From contig JACMKK010000061.1 in NCBI GenBank assembly GCA_014380115.1, positions 1 through 34,885 of the forward strand: a stretch of 34,885 nt of DNA, read 5' to 3'. The DNA comes from Luteimonas sp. GTDB taxonomy: Bacteria; Pseudomonadota; Gammaproteobacteria; Xanthomonadales; Xanthomonadaceae. The translations under genes were made by a program, and so were the position numbers. Numbering within the stretch: position 1 is the first letter of the stretch; every line of letters starts with the position of its first letter. The notes beneath the pieces were generated by a model, which worked only from the letters and a program-made list of their open reading frames with translations, had not been told where the DNA came from and did not search any database. Of this stretch, positions 31,811 to 34,885 are shown piece after piece.

Positions 31811-33928
31811 ATGGCCATCGCCAGGAACACCCTACGCAGCTCGCGATCGGGACAAGCCATCACTGCACGCCTGCTCGACGCCCGCCCCGATACCGCCGAC
31901 TTCCGCGACCGCATGTTCACTCCGACGCTGATCGACGTGCCGACCTCGTGGCCGCTGTCGCACCACACTCGGCTCGCGGTGCCGATCCTCGACCAGGGCG
32001 ACGAAGGCGCCTGCACCGCCTTCGGCCTGGCGACCGTCGCGCACACCTTGCTGCGCACGCGCATCTCCGGCGCCAATCGCACGCGCGTCAGTACGCGCAT
32101 GTTCTATGACATGGCACGGCGCTACGACGAATGGCGCGGCGAGAGCTATTCCGGATCGAGTTGCCGCGGCGCGATGAAAGGTTGGCACCACCACGGCGTC
32201 TGCTCCGAAGAGACCTGGCCCTACACGCCCGGCAGGGAAGGCGCGCTCGAGCCTTATACCGAAGCGCGCGCCCGCGATGCCACGCGACGTCCGCTCGGGG
32301 CGTATTTCCGTGTCAACCACAAGGACCTGGTCGCGATGCACGCCGCGTTCGCCGAAGTGCGCGTGTTGTACGCGTCCTGCGGCGTGCACGAAGGCTGGAT
32401 CGAGCCGCCGGCGCATGGGCGCATCGCCTGGCGGCAGCAGGAGGAACTCGGCTACCACGCCTTCGCCATCGTCGCTTACGACGACCGCGGCTTCTGGATC
32501 CAGAACTCCTGGGGCCGCAGCTGGGGCCACAAGGGTTACGGCTACATCAGCTACGACGAATGGCTCGAGCGCGGCACCGACGTCTGGGTCGCGCGGCTCG
32601 CGGTGCCGGTGCGGCTGCAGGGTGCGCAGGCGACGGCGGTCAGCCATTCGGCGCTGGCGCGACAGGCGACCGGCTATTCGCAGGCCGACCTGCGCCCGCA
32701 CATCGTCAGCCTCGGCAACAACGGCCTGCTGCGCGACGAGGGCCGCTTCGGCACGACGCGCGAAGACGTGCGCAACCTGCTGCGCAAGGACCTGCGCGCC
32801 ACCACGCGTGGCTGGAAGAAGAAGCGCGTGCTGCTGTTCGCGCACGGCGGCCTGGTGCCGGAGCAGACCGCGATCCAGCGCGTCGCCGACCTGCGCGAAG
32901 CATTATTGCCGCAGGAGATCTATCCCCTGTGCTTCATCTGGAAGAGCGATTTCTGGACCACGCTCGGCAACCTCCTGCGCGATGCCACCCTGCGCCGCAG
33001 CGAGGGCCTGCTCGACCGCGCCAAGGAACTGCTGCTCGACCGTCTCGACGACACGCTCGAGCCGCTCGCGCGCGTGATGGGCGGCAAGGCGGTGTGGGAC
33101 GAGATGAAGGAGAACGCATTACTCGCGACCACCGCGGTCGAACGCGGCCTCGATGGCGGCCTGCAGGAAGCCGGCGGCGCGGCGCAGGTCGCGCGTCTGC
33201 TCGGCGAATGGATGAGCGAGGATCCGTCGGTCGAATTGCACCTGGTCGGTCACAGCGCAGGTTCGATCCTGCTCGCACCGATGCTGCAACTGTTGACCAC
33301 GCGCGGACAAGTCGCGATGGGACCTGCGCGCGGCATGCAGGGCATCGGCGTCGACGTGGCCAGCGTCAACCTGTGGGCACCGGCGATCACGGTCGACCTG
33401 TTCCTGCAGGCGTATGCGCCCGCGATCGAAGCACGCAGCGTCGACCGCGCCTGCCTGTTCACGCTCAGCGACAAGGCCGAGAACGACGACCACTGCGCCG
33501 GCGTCTACCACAAGTCGTTGCTGTACCTCATCGCGCACGCGTTCGAGGCGCAGGCGCGCAGCTGGATCGACCGCCGCCTGCGCCAGGGCACGCCGATCGT
33601 CGGCATGGCGCGCTTCGTAGAAGCGAAGGAAGTCGAAGACCAGGCGCTCGGCTACGAAACCCTGCGCAAGCTGGTGCGCGACGGCCGCCTCGGCCACGTG
33701 CAGTCGCCAACCGCCGGCAAGCCCGAGGGCGCAGCCGACGCCGCCAACGCCACCAGCCACGGTGGCTTCGACGACGACCGCGCCACGATCAAGGCCACCA
33801 TCGCCCGCATCCTCGGCACGCGCAGTGCGCCGGTGCAGTTCGAGATCCGCCGCTCCGAAGCCGGCCTGGAAGACCGCCGCCGCATGCTGCAACGAGCGCT
33901 CTTCACCGAGCCTTTGTCGCGAGAGTGA
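31811..33928 (+). CDS. Papain-like (C1) cysteine protease fused to an alpha/beta-hydrolase-like domain
   Basis: 705 residues from ATG 31811, chosen because GGGAG lies 7 bases upstream; the track ORF extends 107 codons through the intergenic region. No signal peptide or membrane helix, so cytoplasmic unless exported by a dedicated system. Residues about 25-265 hold a full papain set: Gln62 and Cys68 (ILDQGDEGACTAFGLATV), His216 (GYHAFAIVAYDD) and Asn232 (WIQNSWGRSWGHKGYGYI), with no propeptide. Residues about 335-680 look like an alpha/beta hydrolase: LLFAHGGLVPE (HGG oxyanion loop, 345-347), YPLCFIWKSDFW, LHLVGHSAGSILLAPML (nucleophile Ser482). A candidate histidine, His650, is in SHGGFDDD. 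Substrates of both halves are unknown. GC and codon use match the neighbours. Confidence 0.85.
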   Translation: MAIARNTLRSSRSGQAITARLLDARPDTADFRDRMFTPTLIDVPTSWPLSHHTRLAVPILDQGDEGACTAFGLATVAHTLLRTRISGANRTRVSTRMFYDMARRYDEWRGESYSGSSCRGAMKGWHHHGVCSEETWPYTPGREGALEPYTEARARDATRRPLGAYFRVNHKDLVAMHAAFAEVRVLYASCGVHEGWIEPPAHGRIAWRQQEELGYHAFAIVAYDDRGFWIQNSWGRSWGHKGYGYISYDEWLERGTDVWVARLAVPVRLQGAQATAVSHSALARQATGYSQADLRPHIVSLGNNGLLRDEGRFGTTREDVRNLLRKDLRATTRGWKKKRVLLFAHGGLVPEQTAIQRVADLREALLPQEIYPLCFIWKSDFWTTLGNLLRDATLRRSEGLLDRAKELLLDRLDDTLEPLARVMGGKAVWDEMKENALLATTAVERGLDGGLQEAGGAAQVARLLGEWMSEDPSVELHLVGHSAGSILLAPMLQLLTTRGQVAMGPARGMQGIGVDVASVNLWAPAITVDLFLQAYAPAIEARSVDRACLFTLSDKAENDDHCAGVYHKSLLYLIAHAFEAQARSWIDRRLRQGTPIVGMARFVEAKEVEDQALGYETLRKLVRDGRLGHVQSPTAGKPEGAADAANATSHGGFDDDRATIKATIARILGTRSAPVQFEIRRSEAGLEDRRRMLQRALFTEPLSRE

Positions 33929-33932
33929 TCCG

Positions 33933-34265
33933 TCAGCGGCGCGGCACCCAGTAACCGGCACGGAAGCGCCAGTTCGGTCCATGGCGATACCAGCGCGGCG
34001 GCGCATACACGTGGCCACGGCGCGCTGCTACCGCATACCCGGCCACCCAGACATGGCGGCGGCCATTCCAGCGCCAGTAGCCCGGCGTCCACACATAACC
34101 CGGGCGCACGACGATGCGCTCGTAACGCGGCGGTGGCGGCGCCAGCCGCACATCGATGCCGACATAACCACGCGCCTGCGCCTCGGGCGCATGCACGCTG
34201 CCGAGCGCGGCCAGGCCCAGCGCGGCGGACAACAACAGGGGACGCAACATGATCGGACGTAACAT
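33933..34265 (-). CDS. YXWGXW-type repeat protein, exported
   Basis: 110 residues. A signal peptide (MLRPIMLRPLLLSAALGLAALGSVHAPEAQA) is followed by a small Tyr/Trp/Arg-rich domain: RYERIVVRPGYVWTPGYWRWNGRRHVWVAGYAVAARRGHVYAPPRWYRHGPNWRFRAGYWVPRR. The repeated V/YxPGYW and W-x-x-G-x-W pattern is that of the YXWGXW repeat family, short periplasmic or outer-envelope proteins of unknown function. The second Met (34250) is an alternative start. Its stop is 4 bases from that of the convergent protease-hydrolase gene, with no terminator between them. Confidence 0.85.
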   Translation of the reverse strand: MLRPIMLRPLLLSAALGLAALGSVHAPEAQARGYVGIDVRLAPPPPRYERIVVRPGYVWTPGYWRWNGRRHVWVAGYAVAARRGHVYAPPRWYRHGPNWRFRAGYWVPRR

Positions 34266-34374
34266 CGGTATCTCTCCTTGTCGCGCCGGCGTCGTGCGCC
34301 GGCACCGATGACAACGCCGGTCGCGTAGCGATGTTGACCTTGCCGACGTGCTTATTCAGCGCCGCGCCATCCAC

Positions 34375-34404
34375 CTGAACGCTGTTTTGGCCCCGCGGTA
34401 CAAT
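34375..34404 (+). promoter_or_regulatory. Possible promoter of icmF
   Basis: CTGAAC (34375-34380), an 18-base spacer, and TACAAT (34399-34404, 5 of 6 match to TATAAT). Transcription would start near 34411, giving a leader of only about 26 bases. The -35 match is modest. Confidence 0.4.
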
Positions 34405-34436
34405 CGCGGCATGTCGAAAATGCCCCGGAGCGCGCC

Positions 34437-34885
34437 ATGAGCACGCCTGCCAAGCAAGTCCCCGCCGTCAATCCAGAGACCTCGCCGCTGCGCTTCGTCA
34501 CGGCCGCGAGCCTGTTCGACGGCCACGACGCCGCGATCAACATCATGCGTCGGCTGATCCAGGGCGAAGGTGTCGAGGTGGTGCACCTGGGCCACAACCG
34601 CTCGGTCGAGGACGTGGTCCGCGCCGCATTGCAGGAAGACGCCGACGGCATCGCGCTGTCGTCCTACCAGGGCGGCCACGTCGAATACTTCAAGTACATG
34701 GTCGACATGCTGCGCGAGCGCGGTGCCTCCCACATCAAGGTCTTCGGCGGCGGCGGCGGCACGATCACGCCCGAGGAGATCCGCGAACTGCAGGACTACG
34801 GCGTCGAACGCATCTACCACCCCAACGACGGCATGCACATGGGTCTGGTGGCGATGATCGAGGACGTCGTGAGCCGCGCCGCCGA
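34437..34885 (+). CDS. icmF: Fused isobutyryl-CoA mutase IcmF, N-terminal cobalamin-binding part (cut by window edge)
   Basis: 149 residues are visible and the frame is open to the window end. The N-terminal adenosylcobalamin-binding domain reads [47 protein letters not shown] supplies the lower cobalt-ligand histidine, with [20 protein letters not shown] and [32 protein letters not shown] further on. An N-terminal B12 domain starting this way, rather than a C-terminal one, is the IcmF arrangement, where a MeaB-like GTPase chaperone and the mutase domain follow. It interconverts isobutyryl-CoA and butyryl-CoA. GGAG lies about 9 bases before the ATG. Other B12 mutase fusions cannot be fully excluded without the rest of the gene. 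Confidence 0.88.
   Translation, partial: MSTPAKQVPAVNPETSPLRFVTAASLFDGHDAAINIMRRLIQGEGVEVVHLGHNRSVEDVVRAALQEDADGIALSSYQGGHVEYFKYMVDMLRERGASHIKVFGGGGGTITPEEIRELQDYGVERIYHPNDGMHMGLVAMIEDVVSRAA

Noticed and set aside
32131-33954. Plus-strand ORF of 607 residues in another frame of the protease-hydrolase gene
   Set aside because: The other frame has complete papain and GHSAG motifs; this one is an Arg/Ala-rich overlap frame.
1-34885. Mobile element or genomic island
   Set aside because: No integrase, transposase, phage gene, tRNA-linked duplication or base-composition break was seen; gene content is chromosomal core.

Overview
The window is GC-rich, densely packed bacterial chromosome with ATGA and TGATG start/stop overlaps. 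Gene content suggests a gammaproteobacterium of the Lysobacterales (Xanthomonadales), Lysobacter/Luteimonas/Xanthomonas-like. Pointers are a feoA-feoB operon with a short FeoB, an EfpL-type elongation factor, an mtnB-mtnD-mtnC run, a 7TMR-DISM signalling protein, and GTCATTCCCGCGAAGGCGGGAA-type intergenic repeats. This placement is inference. I see no rRNA, tRNA, CRISPR array, integrase or transposase, and no gene-free stretch longer than about 220 bases.

Layout. 0-3.2 kb: the 5' part of a 7TMR-DISM sensor gene (minus strand, cut by the window edge), then a secreted calcineurin-like phosphoesterase overlapping a YdeI/OmdA-family gene. 3.2-6.2 kb: a minus-strand methionine-salvage unit, mtnB-mtnD-mtnC, with a secreted caspase-like C13 peptidase coupled to its 3' end. 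6.3-10.2 kb: an APC permease, a NUDIX hydrolase, an inverted-repeat element, efpL, and an HSD10-like dehydrogenase. 10.2-17.5 kb: a tight minus-strand leucine-catabolism unit, liuC - VOC protein - liuD - liuE - PAS/GGDEF/EAL - GNAT, closed by a terminator. 17.6-20.2 kb: feoA-feoB-Cys-rich membrane protein behind a Fur-box-like site, then a PhnA-like gene. 20.4-24.3 kb: zinc-ribbon protein and bactofilin, liuB, and two alanine-rich lipoproteins. 24.4-28.6 kb: thiolase, GNAT, liuA and leucine dehydrogenase. 28.8-34.9 kb: a Sel1-2OG oxygenase, a phospholipase-D family protein divergent from a papain-like/alpha-beta-hydrolase fusion protein, a YXWGXW protein, and the start of icmF.

How the genes fit together. 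The dominant theme is branched-chain amino acid and short acyl-CoA breakdown. Leucine dehydrogenase deaminates leucine, LiuA oxidises isovaleryl-CoA, LiuB/LiuD carboxylate 3-methylcrotonyl-CoA, LiuC hydrates 3-methylglutaconyl-CoA and LiuE cleaves HMG-CoA. The thiolase and the HSD10-like dehydrogenase handle acetoacetyl-CoA-type and isoleucine-derived intermediates, and IcmF isomerises isobutyryl-CoA. A c-di-GMP enzyme is translationally coupled to the HMG-CoA lyase gene.

The least explained gene is the 705-residue cytoplasmic fusion of a complete papain-type protease (Gln62, Cys68, His216, Asn232) to a serine-hydrolase-like domain (HGG, GHSAG). The C13 peptidase inside the mtn operon is the next most unusual arrangement.
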